Source: Pasteurellaceae bacterium Pebbles2 (GTDB lineage: Bacteria > Pseudomonadota > Gammaproteobacteria > Enterobacterales > Pasteurellaceae). From it: DNA of 64,000 nt. Positions 9,583-18,883 of the stretch are shown in pieces. Made by a program: the position numbers and the translations under genes. A model generated the notes under the pieces. The model was not told the DNA's origin. It was given only the letters and a program-made list of their open reading frames with translations, and made no database searches. Where the stretch lies: contig LVZA01000001.1 in the NCBI GenBank assembly GCA_023101505.1, positions 372,001 through 436,000 on the forward strand. The letters are read 5' to 3'. Position 1 is the stretch's first letter. Every line of letters starts with the position of its first letter.

Positions 9583-11313
9583 CTATTTTAGTGGCGAATT
9601 TTTACGTTCAATGCCATAACGTTCAATTTCTTTATACTCCACTGTTTGCGCTTTACGTTTGCGCACATCTACCACCGTTACTCGGTCTGTGCAGGAATAA
9701 CAAGGGTCAAGGCTACCAATAATGAGTGGCGCATCAGAAACTGTATTGCCTCGTAACATATAGCGTAAGGTTGGCCAATTTGCATAAGTAGCGGCACGGC
9801 AACGCCAGCGGAATAATTTCTGATTATCACCAAGCATTGACCAGTGAATGTCTTCTCCTCGTGGCGCTTCTGTTATGCCTAATGCAAAACGCCCTGGGGT
9901 GTAATGAAAGCCCTCAACTAATAATTCACCTGTTGGCAAATTATCCACCATATAATCAATAATATTCATTGATTCAAATACTTCATTAATGCGAACAGAA
10001 ACACGCCCGAAAACATCGCCAGTGTCCGTCCAATGTGCATTAAATGGCACATCGCCATAACCTGAGAATGGGTGAACTTTACGCACATCTCGAGAAAAAC
10101 CACTGGCTCGAATTAATGGCCCAACAGGGCTATAATCTCGTGCGATTTGATGTTCTAAAATACCAACGCCTTGAGTACGTTGTGCCATATTAGGTGTGCT
10201 TAATAAAATATCGGTTAAATTTTTAATTTCTTCACGCATTTCTGCAATCAATTTACGGCATTGTTCACGTTGATGTTTTAACATATCTCGACGAACGCCA
10301 CCGATTAAATTAATGCCATAAGTTTTGCGAGCACCCGTCAACACTTCGGCTAATGTCATTGATTTTTCACGTACTCGGAAAAATTGCATAAAGCCTGTGT
10401 CAAACCCCGTAAAGTGGCTAGATAAGCCCAAATTGAGCAAATGGCTATGCAAGCGTTCCACTTCAAGTAAAACGGCTCTAATCCATTGCGCTCTTTCTGG
10501 CACTTGAATACCCAAAGCATTTTCGACGGAATTAGCATAAGCCACACTGTGAGTAAATCCACAAATACCACAAACACGATCTGCGAGAAACGTAACTTGA
10601 TCATAATCCATTCGAGTTTCGGCTAATTTTTCCATTCCACGATGAACATAGAATAAGCGGTAATCTGCATCAATAATGTCTTCACCATCAACAAAAAGGC
10701 GGAAGTGCCCTGGCTCATCAGAAGTAATGTGCAATGGTCCGATTGGCACAATTCGAGCTTCGCCTTTTTCATTGACGAATTCATAAGTTTCTGTTGCTGT
10801 TGTTGGATCTGGGCGTAGGCGATAGTCCATTGAATCTTTACGTAATGGATAGAGATCGTCAGGCCAGTCATCAGGTAGCACTAAACGTCGTTGATCGGGC
10901 AGCCCCACAGCCTTTAAGCCAAACATATCAAACATTTCACGTTCAGCCCAAACAGCGGCTTTCACTTTTGGTGTAACTGATGGAAATTCTAGGCTGATTG
11001 GGTCAACCAAGGCTTTAACCGTAACAAAACTTTTAACAATGCCCTCCATTGAAAGCACATAATACACGGCAAAGTTCCCGTTTATACTGCGTTCATCATT
11101 AGCAAAAGCCAGAGGCAAAAAGCCCTCGTGTTGATAATAGAGATATTCCACAACATCAGGCAGCATATTGGTCTTAATCGTAATAGTAACCTGATTTTCA
11201 GTGGACCATTCTTCATCAAGAATAGTATTTGGGAATTGTTGATTGACCGCTTCAATATAATTTTTGCCTAAAGTGCGGTGCAAATTAACCGAGTTATTTT
11301 TTGTGAATTCCAT
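9583..11313 (-). CDS. hyfG: Hydrogenase-4 large subunit precursor (NuoC-NuoD fusion)
   Basis: Catalytic nickel-iron subunit that reduces protons to H2. Residues 1-170 resemble NuoC and the rest NuoD. The nickel ligands are in RVCGICGF (about residue 245) and DPCYSCTDR (about residue 538). After CTDR a 32-residue tail (VTVVDVRKRK... to ...NSPLK) remains, the peptide that HycI removes. The ATG at 11313 is chosen over an upstream start at 11349: it follows an AGGGGGG ribosome site, stands 14 bp after the hyfF stop, and gives 576 residues, near E. coli HyfG. Confidence 0.96.
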   Translation of the reverse strand: MEFTKNNSVNLHRTLGKNYIEAVNQQFPNTILDEEWSTENQVTITIKTNMLPDVVEYLYYQHEGFLPLAFANDERSINGNFAVYYVLSMEGIVKSFVTVKALVDPISLEFPSVTPKVKAAVWAEREMFDMFGLKAVGLPDQRRLVLPDDWPDDLYPLRKDSMDYRLRPDPTTATETYEFVNEKGEARIVPIGPLHITSDEPGHFRLFVDGEDIIDADYRLFYVHRGMEKLAETRMDYDQVTFLADRVCGICGFTHSVAYANSVENALGIQVPERAQWIRAVLLEVERLHSHLLNLGLSSHFTGFDTGFMQFFRVREKSMTLAEVLTGARKTYGINLIGGVRRDMLKHQREQCRKLIAEMREEIKNLTDILLSTPNMAQRTQGVGILEHQIARDYSPVGPLIRASGFSRDVRKVHPFSGYGDVPFNAHWTDTGDVFGRVSVRINEVFESMNIIDYMVDNLPTGELLVEGFHYTPGRFALGITEAPRGEDIHWSMLGDNQKLFRWRCRAATYANWPTLRYMLRGNTVSDAPLIIGSLDPCYSCTDRVTVVDVRKRKAQTVEYKEIERYGIERKNSPLK

Positions 11314-11327
11314 TTTTCCCCCCTGAA

Positions 11328-12863
11328 CTATTGACCTAGACTTTGCCAAGGCAATAACAACATATCACTAAAAGAAACATTATCCTGTCCTAGAATAATA
11401 CCGACGGAGCTTGTAAATAATTGCATTAATGGTGAAGAAATATACACGCCCACACTAAGTAATAACGCTAAATAAATCGCAATGACAATCACTGAAAGTT
11501 CATTAGTTTCGCCGATCTTAACGCCCTCAGTCGGTTTACCAAGTACTGATTTAAGTAACATTGTGGTTAAACCTGCAAGGGCTATTGTTAAGAAAATCAA
11601 ACATAAAATAGCTAACCAAGGACTGCCAGATTTTATTGCAGCGACAATAATCATTACTTCACTAGCAAACATTCCAAATGGAGGGACGCCACCTAGCGCT
11701 AATGCACCACCAGCAAATAACACCGCCGTTACTGGCATTACTTTCCACATACCGCTGACATAATTAATATCTCGAGAGCCATATTTTAAAAGGATATTGC
11801 CCGAGGCACAGAACAACAAGGCTTTTGCTAAACTATGCGTAATGGTATGAAACAATCCTGCAAACATACCGATTGGACCGCCAAGCCCAAAGGCAAAGCT
11901 AATTAAGCCCATATTTTCAATACTGTGATAAGCCAATTTGCGTTTAATATCGTGTTGCATAATGATGAAAAACGCAGCAACACCCGTAGAAAGCAAACCA
12001 AATGTGAGTAACAGCGTTTGTGGATAGCTTTCGCCAACGGCTTTAGAAACCAAGATGTAATAACGCAAGACAACTAACATTGCGCAATTCAATAACACGG
12101 CTGATAGCACCGCACTAGCAGGACTTGGCGCTTCACTGTGTGCATCGGAAAGCCAAGTGTGCATTGGGAAAAGACCACATTTTGTGCCAAAGCCAACAAG
12201 AATGAATGCAAACGCTAAATACATCAAACTTGGATTTAATTCACTTGCTTGTGTATTAATCGCCGACCAAAAAATCGCTTGGCTCGGATCTGCCAGTAAA
12301 TTATTTGCATTGGAGAAAGTCAAAATCGTGCCATATAAGCCAAATGCCACGCCAACAGAGCAAATGATGATATATTTCCACGCAGCTTCAAGCGAGGTGC
12401 GATGGCTATAAATCCCCACTAAAAAGGCTGATGTTAAAGTGGTTGCTTCAATCGCAGCCCACATTAAAATCACGTTATTTGTGGTTACTGCCAATAACAT
12501 TGTGGCAAAGAATAAGTGTAAAAAACCGTGATAAAAAGCATAACTTCTGAAATCAATATGCCCTTCATTCAGTTCGGTATTCATATAGCTAATAGAATAA
12601 ACACCCGCTAACACACCAATAATGCCAATAATGCCGATGAAAATCGCCGATAAGCTATCAATATAAACCCAATTATTCCAAGCAGTTAAAACACCTTGCT
12701 GTAACACTCCATTAATAACGGCAAGTGCGCAGATAAATATGAGCCCCAAACCTGTAATATGAAGTGCGGTGCAAATATTTTGACTTTTTGATTTTGCAAT
12801 AAAGAAGAACGCTAGACCGACCACAAAGGGTACGATTAATAACGCATTAATCCATAATAACAT
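11328..12863 (-). CDS. hyfF: Hydrogenase-4 membrane subunit HyfF (NuoN/L/M-like)
   Basis: Polytopic antiporter-like subunit. About 14 hydrophobic segments run through 511 residues, with the family motif HTWLSDAHSEAPSPASAVLSA and the conserved Lys/His segment KRKLAYHSIENMG. The third of three antiporter-like proteins in this operon, unique to Hyf-type complexes as against Hyc. The ATG at 12863, 5 bp after the hyfE stop and behind GGGGG, fits better than the 12899 start, which would reach into hyfE. Confidence 0.93.
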   Translation of the reverse strand: MLLWINALLIVPFVVGLAFFFIAKSKSQNICTALHITGLGLIFICALAVINGVLQQGVLTAWNNWVYIDSLSAIFIGIIGIIGVLAGVYSISYMNTELNEGHIDFRSYAFYHGFLHLFFATMLLAVTTNNVILMWAAIEATTLTSAFLVGIYSHRTSLEAAWKYIIICSVGVAFGLYGTILTFSNANNLLADPSQAIFWSAINTQASELNPSLMYLAFAFILVGFGTKCGLFPMHTWLSDAHSEAPSPASAVLSAVLLNCAMLVVLRYYILVSKAVGESYPQTLLLTFGLLSTGVAAFFIIMQHDIKRKLAYHSIENMGLISFAFGLGGPIGMFAGLFHTITHSLAKALLFCASGNILLKYGSRDINYVSGMWKVMPVTAVLFAGGALALGGVPPFGMFASEVMIIVAAIKSGSPWLAILCLIFLTIALAGLTTMLLKSVLGKPTEGVKIGETNELSVIVIAIYLALLLSVGVYISSPLMQLFTSSVGIILGQDNVSFSDMLLLPWQSLGQ

Positions 12864-12867
12864 AGCG

Positions 12868-13506
12868 TTACCCCCGTAATTCTGTAAGTTGTTTTGCATC
12901 TAAAGTATGCAAGGTGCGATAAATTTTTATTACCAACACCGCCATAATAATCACCGCAAAGAGCGCATCTGTTGCGATCCCAATTTCCACTAATTCAGGT
13001 GCTTTATTCGCTAAGAGCGCTAAACTCAAGTGTGAACCATTTTCCATTAAGCAATAGCCAAAAACTTGTTTTAAAATATTACGTTGCGTTACGATACAAG
13101 TTAAACCAAGTAGAAAATGGCTTAATGAAACAGATAATGCTGGTTTTAAATGTTCAGCTAAAGGCAGTTGCACACTGGAAGTCGCCATATAACACACCAC
13201 AACAATCATTGCGGTGATAGGAATAAGCCACGCAGAATTAAAGTTATTTTGCACCGCACTTTCATCAACTTTTTTGGCGGCATAATATAAAATGAACGGC
13301 ACTAAAATGACTTTAGTAATAAATGCGCTGATTGACCACATATAAAGTTCGTGAGCCTGCATTTCCTTTGCTAAAAACACAAACAAACTCACCAATATAA
13401 GCGATTGTACAGCATAAAGTGCGGTGGATTTTTGCGCTGTTTTGCTGGCAATCACAGCAAGTGAGCTTAAGATCAACAAGCCAGCTAACGTATTAATCAT
13501 TAACAT
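12868..13506 (-). CDS. hyfE: Hydrogenase-4 membrane subunit HyfE (NuoK-like C-terminus)
   Basis: 212 residues with about seven membrane segments; the second half resembles NuoK. Together with HyfD and HyfF it distinguishes the larger FHL-2 membrane arm from FHL-1. GGAGG stands just before the ATG at 13506. A second ATG two codons later (13500) has more usual spacing and could be the true start. Confidence 0.9.
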   Translation of the reverse strand: MLMINTLAGLLILSSLAVIASKTAQKSTALYAVQSLILVSLFVFLAKEMQAHELYMWSISAFITKVILVPFILYYAAKKVDESAVQNNFNSAWLIPITAMIVVVCYMATSSVQLPLAEHLKPALSVSLSHFLLGLTCIVTQRNILKQVFGYCLMENGSHLSLALLANKAPELVEIGIATDALFAVIIMAVLVIKIYRTLHTLDAKQLTELRG

Positions 13507-13518
13507 AATTCCTCCCTG

Positions 13519-14976
13519 CTACGCCAACCAAGGCATTTCTAGCCAATACGCTGCGATAAAGCTAGAACAAATCGACATCACCATTAACACGATCAACACA
13601 ATATTCATTGAAAGTGTTAGTGGTTGCGCATTTTGCACATCTTCTGATGGTTTTCCTAACACGCATTGACCGAATTTATATAATAACCACGCAAAAGTCG
13701 CCGTACTTTCAACTAATGCGATAATCATCATTACCGTAATCCAAGTCTGTTGCTCACCAAGCGAGAAACCTGCAGCAAACAACGGAAATTTGCTAAAAAA
13801 GCCGTTAAATGGTGGCACACCTGAAATTGCCAATGCAGCCACACCAAAAGCTGCCCCGACTAATGGCATTTTTTGAATAATGCCTTGTAAGCGAGGCATT
13901 GAGCGTCCGCCCGTAGCATAAGCCAAAGAACCAGCCACCAAGAAAAACAAACTTTTTGCAAAAGCGTGGTTGAAAATGTAGGCTATTGCGGCGATTAAAG
14001 CGAGTTTTGAACCTAATGCAAACAAAGACAATCCAATGAAAATATAGGCAAGTTGAGTGATGGTGGAATAGGCTAATAAGCGTTTTAAATCGGTTTGTGG
14101 CAAATACATTAAGAAGCCATACACTAACGTAATCATCGCCATAATTAAGCCAACATTGCCTACGACCGTAGGAATTTCCCCTGCGGACATTACCGCTCGA
14201 GCAAAAATATACACCCCGACTTTTACCATTGAAGCGGCGTGCAAATATGCACTAACAGGGGTGGGTGCTTCCATCGCATTAGGCAACCAAATTTGCATCG
14301 GTAGCTGGGCTGATTTCCCCCACGCCGCAAACATTACACCGAATAACACTACTGTTTTTGTGGTAGGATCTTGTTGTTCCAATGCGACTAGATCAAACGT
14401 ACCTGCTTGGCTGAATAAAAAGGCGGCGGCTAAATATAAGCCTATTGCTCCAACGTGAGTAATGATTAACGCTTTCATCGCTGAAGATTGTGCTTTTGGT
14501 GTTTGATAATAACTGATTAGCGACCAAGAACACGCCCCTGTAATTTCAAAAAAGAGTAATTGACCAATTAATGTGGACGAATAAACCAATCCTGCCATTG
14601 CGCCAATGAAAATTAACAAGAACGCATAAAAACGTGGCATTGGAGGGTGGCTATGTTCTTTATTTTTTGTGGTTAAATAACCGCAAGAATACAATACAAT
14701 TAAAAAACCCAACCCCACAACGGCAACGCCAATTAAGGTGCTGACGGCATCAAAGGTCAATCCAAAAATCACCGTATGACCAAATGCAATAATATCATAA
14801 TGTACGCTAGTTTGTGCCGCATTATGCCATTGCTGCGCAATAAACAACGCCCCCAAAGTGGCAGCAGCGGCGAAAATAGTCGCCACTTTTGGGAAAAGCT
14901 GTTCATTTTTGATCAAGCCAACCACAAATGCGCCAATAAAAGGAAGTATGATTGTAATTAGAGCTAAATTATCCAT
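13519..14976 (-). CDS. hyfD: Hydrogenase-4 membrane subunit HyfD (NuoM/N-like)
   Basis: 485-residue antiporter-like protein with about 14 membrane segments and the QIWLPNAMEAPTPVSAYLHAA motif typical of the proton-channel subunits. KRLLAYSTITQLAY marks the central lysine helix. The ATG at 14976 follows AAGGAGG closely; the longer reading from 14997 would overlap hyfC. HyfD adds a potential proton-pumping module compared with FHL-1; pumping has been proposed, not proven, for this complex type. Confidence 0.92.
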   Translation of the reverse strand: MDNLALITIILPFIGAFVVGLIKNEQLFPKVATIFAAAATLGALFIAQQWHNAAQTSVHYDIIAFGHTVIFGLTFDAVSTLIGVAVVGLGFLIVLYSCGYLTTKNKEHSHPPMPRFYAFLLIFIGAMAGLVYSSTLIGQLLFFEITGACSWSLISYYQTPKAQSSAMKALIITHVGAIGLYLAAAFLFSQAGTFDLVALEQQDPTTKTVVLFGVMFAAWGKSAQLPMQIWLPNAMEAPTPVSAYLHAASMVKVGVYIFARAVMSAGEIPTVVGNVGLIMAMITLVYGFLMYLPQTDLKRLLAYSTITQLAYIFIGLSLFALGSKLALIAAIAYIFNHAFAKSLFFLVAGSLAYATGGRSMPRLQGIIQKMPLVGAAFGVAALAISGVPPFNGFFSKFPLFAAGFSLGEQQTWITVMMIIALVESTATFAWLLYKFGQCVLGKPSEDVQNAQPLTLSMNIVLIVLMVMSICSSFIAAYWLEMPWLA

Positions 14977-14986
14977 TTTTTCCTCC

Positions 14987-15949
14987 TTACAACCCAATCA
15001 AGTAAAACACAAAGGCAAGCACGGAAATACCAAAGCCGATAATGGTGAGTCGCCCAGCCAACATAAATCTTGTGCGAGCTAAAGTATTTTCAAACACGCA
15101 AGCCAAAACAAAAGCAATCAGCAATTTCACGAAGAAGAAAACTGCGCCAAAAAACACCGCACTTATGCTCAATTCCTGTGCCGCCCCAAAGGGAATTAAA
15201 ACGCTGACAAAAATAGCTGCAACCACCATTGATTTCAAACTCAAGCCGACTTTAATCAAGGCAAATGCAGGACCTGAATATTCAGTTAAAGGCCCTTCTT
15301 GCAATTCTTGTTCTGCTTCGGCTAAGTCAAATGGAATTTTGCCCATTTCGATAAAAATGGCAAAAGCAGCAGCAATTAATGCAATTAGCGTTGCAACTGG
15401 ATAATTCCACGTTTGCGTGCTAAGTGCGGTGGAAATTAAACCAAAATTTGTTGAACCTGCCACCAGCGCAATCACTAACAAAGACAACATTAAAATAGGT
15501 TCAACTAACACACCCAACGTTACTTCACGGCTCGCACCAATATTGGCAAATGTGCTATTACTGTCTAAACCTGCAATTGAGAAGAAAAAACGAAATAATG
15601 CGAATAAATACACCACAGTAATTAAATCGCCTGCCGCGCCAAAAGGTGAGGCTAAAGTAAACATCGGCAAACTCATTGCCACGACCAAGACAGTACTAAT
15701 AAGTACATAAGGCATTAATTTAGAAACGATACCTGCATTATCTGGCAAGATATTTTGTCGTTTCATTAATTTGGCAATATCTCGATAATCTTGCAAAACC
15801 CCAGGACCTCGACGAGATTGAATTCGAGCTCGAATCATTCGGGAAATACCCGAAAAAAGTGGTGCTAATGCCAGTAATATTAAGGCTTGGGCTAAACCTA
15901 ATAAGAACATACCGCCCGATGTCGCAATTTCTGAAGGTAAATTAATCAT
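14987..15949 (-). CDS. hyfC: Hydrogenase-4 membrane subunit HyfC (NuoH-like)
   Basis: Connects the hydrophilic hydrogenase to the membrane arm. Eight or so membrane helices in 320 residues. The NuoH signatures RRGPGVLQDYRDI near residue 45 and EMGKIPFDLAEAEQELQEG near residue 205 are clear. The gene stands 12 bp from hyfB and 10 bp from hyfD. Confidence 0.95.
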   Translation of the reverse strand: MINLPSEIATSGGMFLLGLAQALILLALAPLFSGISRMIRARIQSRRGPGVLQDYRDIAKLMKRQNILPDNAGIVSKLMPYVLISTVLVVAMSLPMFTLASPFGAAGDLITVVYLFALFRFFFSIAGLDSNSTFANIGASREVTLGVLVEPILMLSLLVIALVAGSTNFGLISTALSTQTWNYPVATLIALIAAAFAIFIEMGKIPFDLAEAEQELQEGPLTEYSGPAFALIKVGLSLKSMVVAAIFVSVLIPFGAAQELSISAVFFGAVFFFVKLLIAFVLACVFENTLARTRFMLAGRLTIIGFGISVLAFVFYLIGL

Positions 15950-15961
15950 TTTATTTTCCTC

Positions 15962-17980
15962 CTACATTGATGCGGCAACAGCCAATAAAATTACTAAAGC
16001 AATCACAAAATACAAGCAATACACCCGAAAATCGCCCCCTTGTAGCCACTGGATTTTAGAGGCAAGCCACGGCACAAAACGGGCGATTGGCATTGTGATT
16101 TTGTCTTCCCAAAATGGTTCTGCTTGCGTTGCACCTTTAATTAAACCATCAATGCTTTTATACGTTGCTGGTGCAATATCCACCGTTTTGCGCAGTGTAT
16201 AAAGCGGTTTAAACATTAAACGGAGAGGTTTGGTGAAACTGCCTGCTGAAGCTGCCATTCCTTGTTCATAAGCATAGCCACACGCCCAAGGATTACCTTT
16301 AGCACGATCAGCAAGGCGATTGCCTTTGGTAACGCTGTAATAAATAAATGGTAAGGCAAAGAAAGCAATCAACATAATGGCAATCATTGGTGTTGAAAGG
16401 GCTGTATTCACTTCGCTATTTGCGACAACAAGTCCATTTTCAGCTAAAGCAAAATCATTCAAGCCTGAAAGTGCGGTGGAAATTTTGGCAATTATTGGCG
16501 TAATCACAGAAGCACCGACACCAAGCAAAATACAGCAAAACGCTAAGATTGCCATTGCCCAACACATTGGTTTAGGTACTTCACGTGCGTTGGCGGCTTG
16601 TTCACTACGAGGTGCGCCCCCAAAGCTAATTCCATATACTTTAACAAAGCAAAGTGCGGCTAACGCCCCCGTCAATGCCAACATAATAATTGCCACTGGG
16701 CCTGCGATTTTTAGCACAATATTACTATCTTGGCTTAAGCTAAATAATGATTGATAAGTAAACCACTCACTTACAAAGCCATTAAATGGAGGTAGCGCTG
16801 AAATTGCCATTGTGCCAATCAAAAAACAAAAGGCGGTATAAGGCATTAACTTGCCTAATCCGCCCATCAAATCCATATCTTTGGTATGCACACGATACAT
16901 TACTGCGCCTGCGCCAAGGAATAATAAACCTTTAAAAATGGCGTGGTTTAATAAGTGATATAAACCGCCTAATAAGCCGACGATAGCGAGAACAGGATTT
17001 TTTATCGCAATGCCGATCATTCCTACGCCTACGCCCATCATAATAATGCCAACATTTTCGACGGTGTGATACGCAAGTAAGCGTTTAATGTCGTGTTCGG
17101 CTAAAGCATACAATACACCAAGCACAGAAGATATTGCCCCGAAACCTAACACAATAACGCCAAACCAAAGATTTTGCGCACCAAGTAAATCAATCCCTAC
17201 TTTAATAATACCGAAAATCCCGATTTTCACCATTACGCCAGACATTAATGCCGAAGCGTGTGATGGCGCAGCAGGGTGTGCTTTTGGCAACCAACCGTGC
17301 AACGGGATCATTCCTGCTTTTGCCCCAAAACCAAGGAAAGCAAGCATAAACACCACAAAACTTAAGGTCGGTGAAAGGGTTGTTTGACGAAATGCCTCAA
17401 ATTCAAAACTACCTGCGTAGCAATAGAAAATAAAGAACGCAATCATAATCAGCACAGAACCTGCGTGCGCAATAAAGAAGTAGAGCAAACCTGCATTTGT
17501 GGCATTTTCATCTTGTTCTGTAATCACTAAGAAATAAGAAGCTAAAGACATCATTTCAAAGAACACAAGGAAGAAAAAAGCGTTATCTGTCGTTGCCAAT
17601 GCCACCATTGAAGCAATAAACAGGTTCATAAAAAAGCCCATCGTTCCAGCACCTTTACCTTTGTATTCTTGCACATAAGAAAAGGAATAAAGTGCACTCA
17701 CGATGACTAATAAAGAAATTACGCACACCATAAAAGCATTCAATTCATCAATCCGAATTGAAAAAGAGGCGAATGAAAAAGGGGTTTGAAATAAGACTAA
17801 TGCCGTGTCATTGCTGATAAGAACGGGGGCACAGGCTAGAATGCCTAACACTCCACCAACGATACTGGCACCGCCAGATATATTGATTGAAAGCTGTTCA
17901 TTTCGTCTTAGACAAAGAGAAACAAACGCACCGACGACATAAACCAACAAGGCAGTGATAAGTAGGCTGGTCGCACTCAT
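15962..17980 (-). CDS. hyfB: Hydrogenase-4 membrane subunit HyfB (NuoL-like)
   Basis: 672-residue antiporter-like subunit, the same length as E. coli HyfB. The motif PLHGWLPKAHPAAPSHASALMSG and the lysine helix KRLLAYHTVENVGII are present, followed by an amphipathic C-terminal stretch and a last membrane helix near residue 655. A USS core lies inside the gene near 16470. hyfA starts 30 bp upstream. Confidence 0.95.
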   Translation of the reverse strand: MSATSLLITALLVYVVGAFVSLCLRRNEQLSINISGGASIVGGVLGILACAPVLISNDTALVLFQTPFSFASFSIRIDELNAFMVCVISLLVIVSALYSFSYVQEYKGKGAGTMGFFMNLFIASMVALATTDNAFFFLVFFEMMSLASYFLVITEQDENATNAGLLYFFIAHAGSVLIMIAFFIFYCYAGSFEFEAFRQTTLSPTLSFVVFMLAFLGFGAKAGMIPLHGWLPKAHPAAPSHASALMSGVMVKIGIFGIIKVGIDLLGAQNLWFGVIVLGFGAISSVLGVLYALAEHDIKRLLAYHTVENVGIIMMGVGVGMIGIAIKNPVLAIVGLLGGLYHLLNHAIFKGLLFLGAGAVMYRVHTKDMDLMGGLGKLMPYTAFCFLIGTMAISALPPFNGFVSEWFTYQSLFSLSQDSNIVLKIAGPVAIIMLALTGALAALCFVKVYGISFGGAPRSEQAANAREVPKPMCWAMAILAFCCILLGVGASVITPIIAKISTALSGLNDFALAENGLVVANSEVNTALSTPMIAIMLIAFFALPFIYYSVTKGNRLADRAKGNPWACGYAYEQGMAASAGSFTKPLRLMFKPLYTLRKTVDIAPATYKSIDGLIKGATQAEPFWEDKITMPIARFVPWLASKIQWLQGGDFRVYCLYFVIALVILLAVAASM

Positions 17981-18010
17981 AATTTCACTCCATTGATTAA
18001 AAATAAATAT

Positions 18011-18610
18011 TTAATGTGGAATCGCTGGCGAATTCATCATCGCCATTTCACGTTTCCGTTGGTTTGCTTGCGCAATACTTTCTTCACTAATAATAAATAA
18101 GGTTTTTGTCGGGCAAGTCTGTACACAAGCAGGGCCATCTTCACGGAAATAACATAAATCACATTTAATCGCAATGGCTTTTACACCAGGTTGCCACGCT
18201 AACATATTGTGGACATCAGAATTATCTGGCGAAGTGCGCACATCACGAGCTACTGCTTGAGTAAAACTGAAATTTTCATAATAAGTTGGCGCATCAATCG
18301 CCTGACTGCCGTGTTGTGTAATTGCGCCAAATGGGCAGGCAATGCCACATAATTTGCAACCGATACAAAGGCTTTCGTTTAATTGAATGGTATCTCCCTC
18401 GTGTGTAATGGCGTGTACAGGACACACGGTGGCACAAGGTGAGTCATCGCAATGGCGACAAAGAATAGGTACAGTAACATCGTCATTACGCATTACTTGT
18501 AGTCGTGGATAAGATTGTAATCCAAAGGCTTTATGAACTTCGCTGCAAGCTGCCATACAGGTGTTACAGCCGATACAATCCTTTGGATCACCGATAACAA
18601 AACGGTTCAT
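18011..18610 (-). CDS. hyfA: Hydrogenase-4 electron-transfer subunit HyfA
   Basis: HycB/HydN-like ferredoxin that links FdhF to the hydrogenase. Four cysteine groups are visible: CIGCNTCMAAC, CRHCDDSPCATVCP, CIGCKLCGIACP and the CDLCYFREDGPACVQTCP group. 199 residues, close to E. coli HyfA. It is the first gene of the minus-strand group and has GGGGG upstream of the ATG. Its promoter must lie in the 273-bp gap shared with hypF. Confidence 0.95.
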   Translation of the reverse strand: MNRFVIGDPKDCIGCNTCMAACSEVHKAFGLQSYPRLQVMRNDDVTVPILCRHCDDSPCATVCPVHAITHEGDTIQLNESLCIGCKLCGIACPFGAITQHGSQAIDAPTYYENFSFTQAVARDVRTSPDNSDVHNMLAWQPGVKAIAIKCDLCYFREDGPACVQTCPTKTLFIISEESIAQANQRKREMAMMNSPAIPH

Positions 18611-18735
18611 AATTTCCCCCTGCTAAGTAAAAAAATTAGCGATTTCAATACAAAACAAAAATGTAAAACATAACCACTTTTTTTATAAGGATACTCCTAA
18701 GATTTTTAAATGAACACTGGAAAATATATTTTTTA

Positions 18736-18749
18736 TTGATTAAGATCAT
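18736..18749. promoter_or_regulatory. FNR-like box between hyfA and hypF
   Basis: TTGAT-TAAG-ATCAT matches the FNR consensus TTGAT-N4-ATCAA at nine of ten positions. It stands 126 bp from the hyfA start and 135 bp from the hypF start. A TGTAAT -10 candidate for hypF lies at 18776-18781 and a TTTAAA candidate for hyfA at 18705-18710, which would place the box near -45. No -24/-12 sigma54 promoter is visible in this 273-bp gap, which otherwise holds only AT-rich DNA. Confidence 0.5.
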
Positions 18750-18883
18750 AAAAACTTTTATTTTTTTTGACAGCTTGTAATTTTTTAATTTCCTTTAAAT
18801 ATCAGTGAGTTAAAATATAGTTATCAATGTTAAATTTCTGTTTTAGATAAAAATAATTCCCAATTAGCTAAGGGGGCAATGGA

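Noticed and set aside
18611-18883. A sigma54 promoter for hyf or hypF
   Set aside because: No TGGCAC-N5-TTGC-like pair occurs on either strand in the gap.
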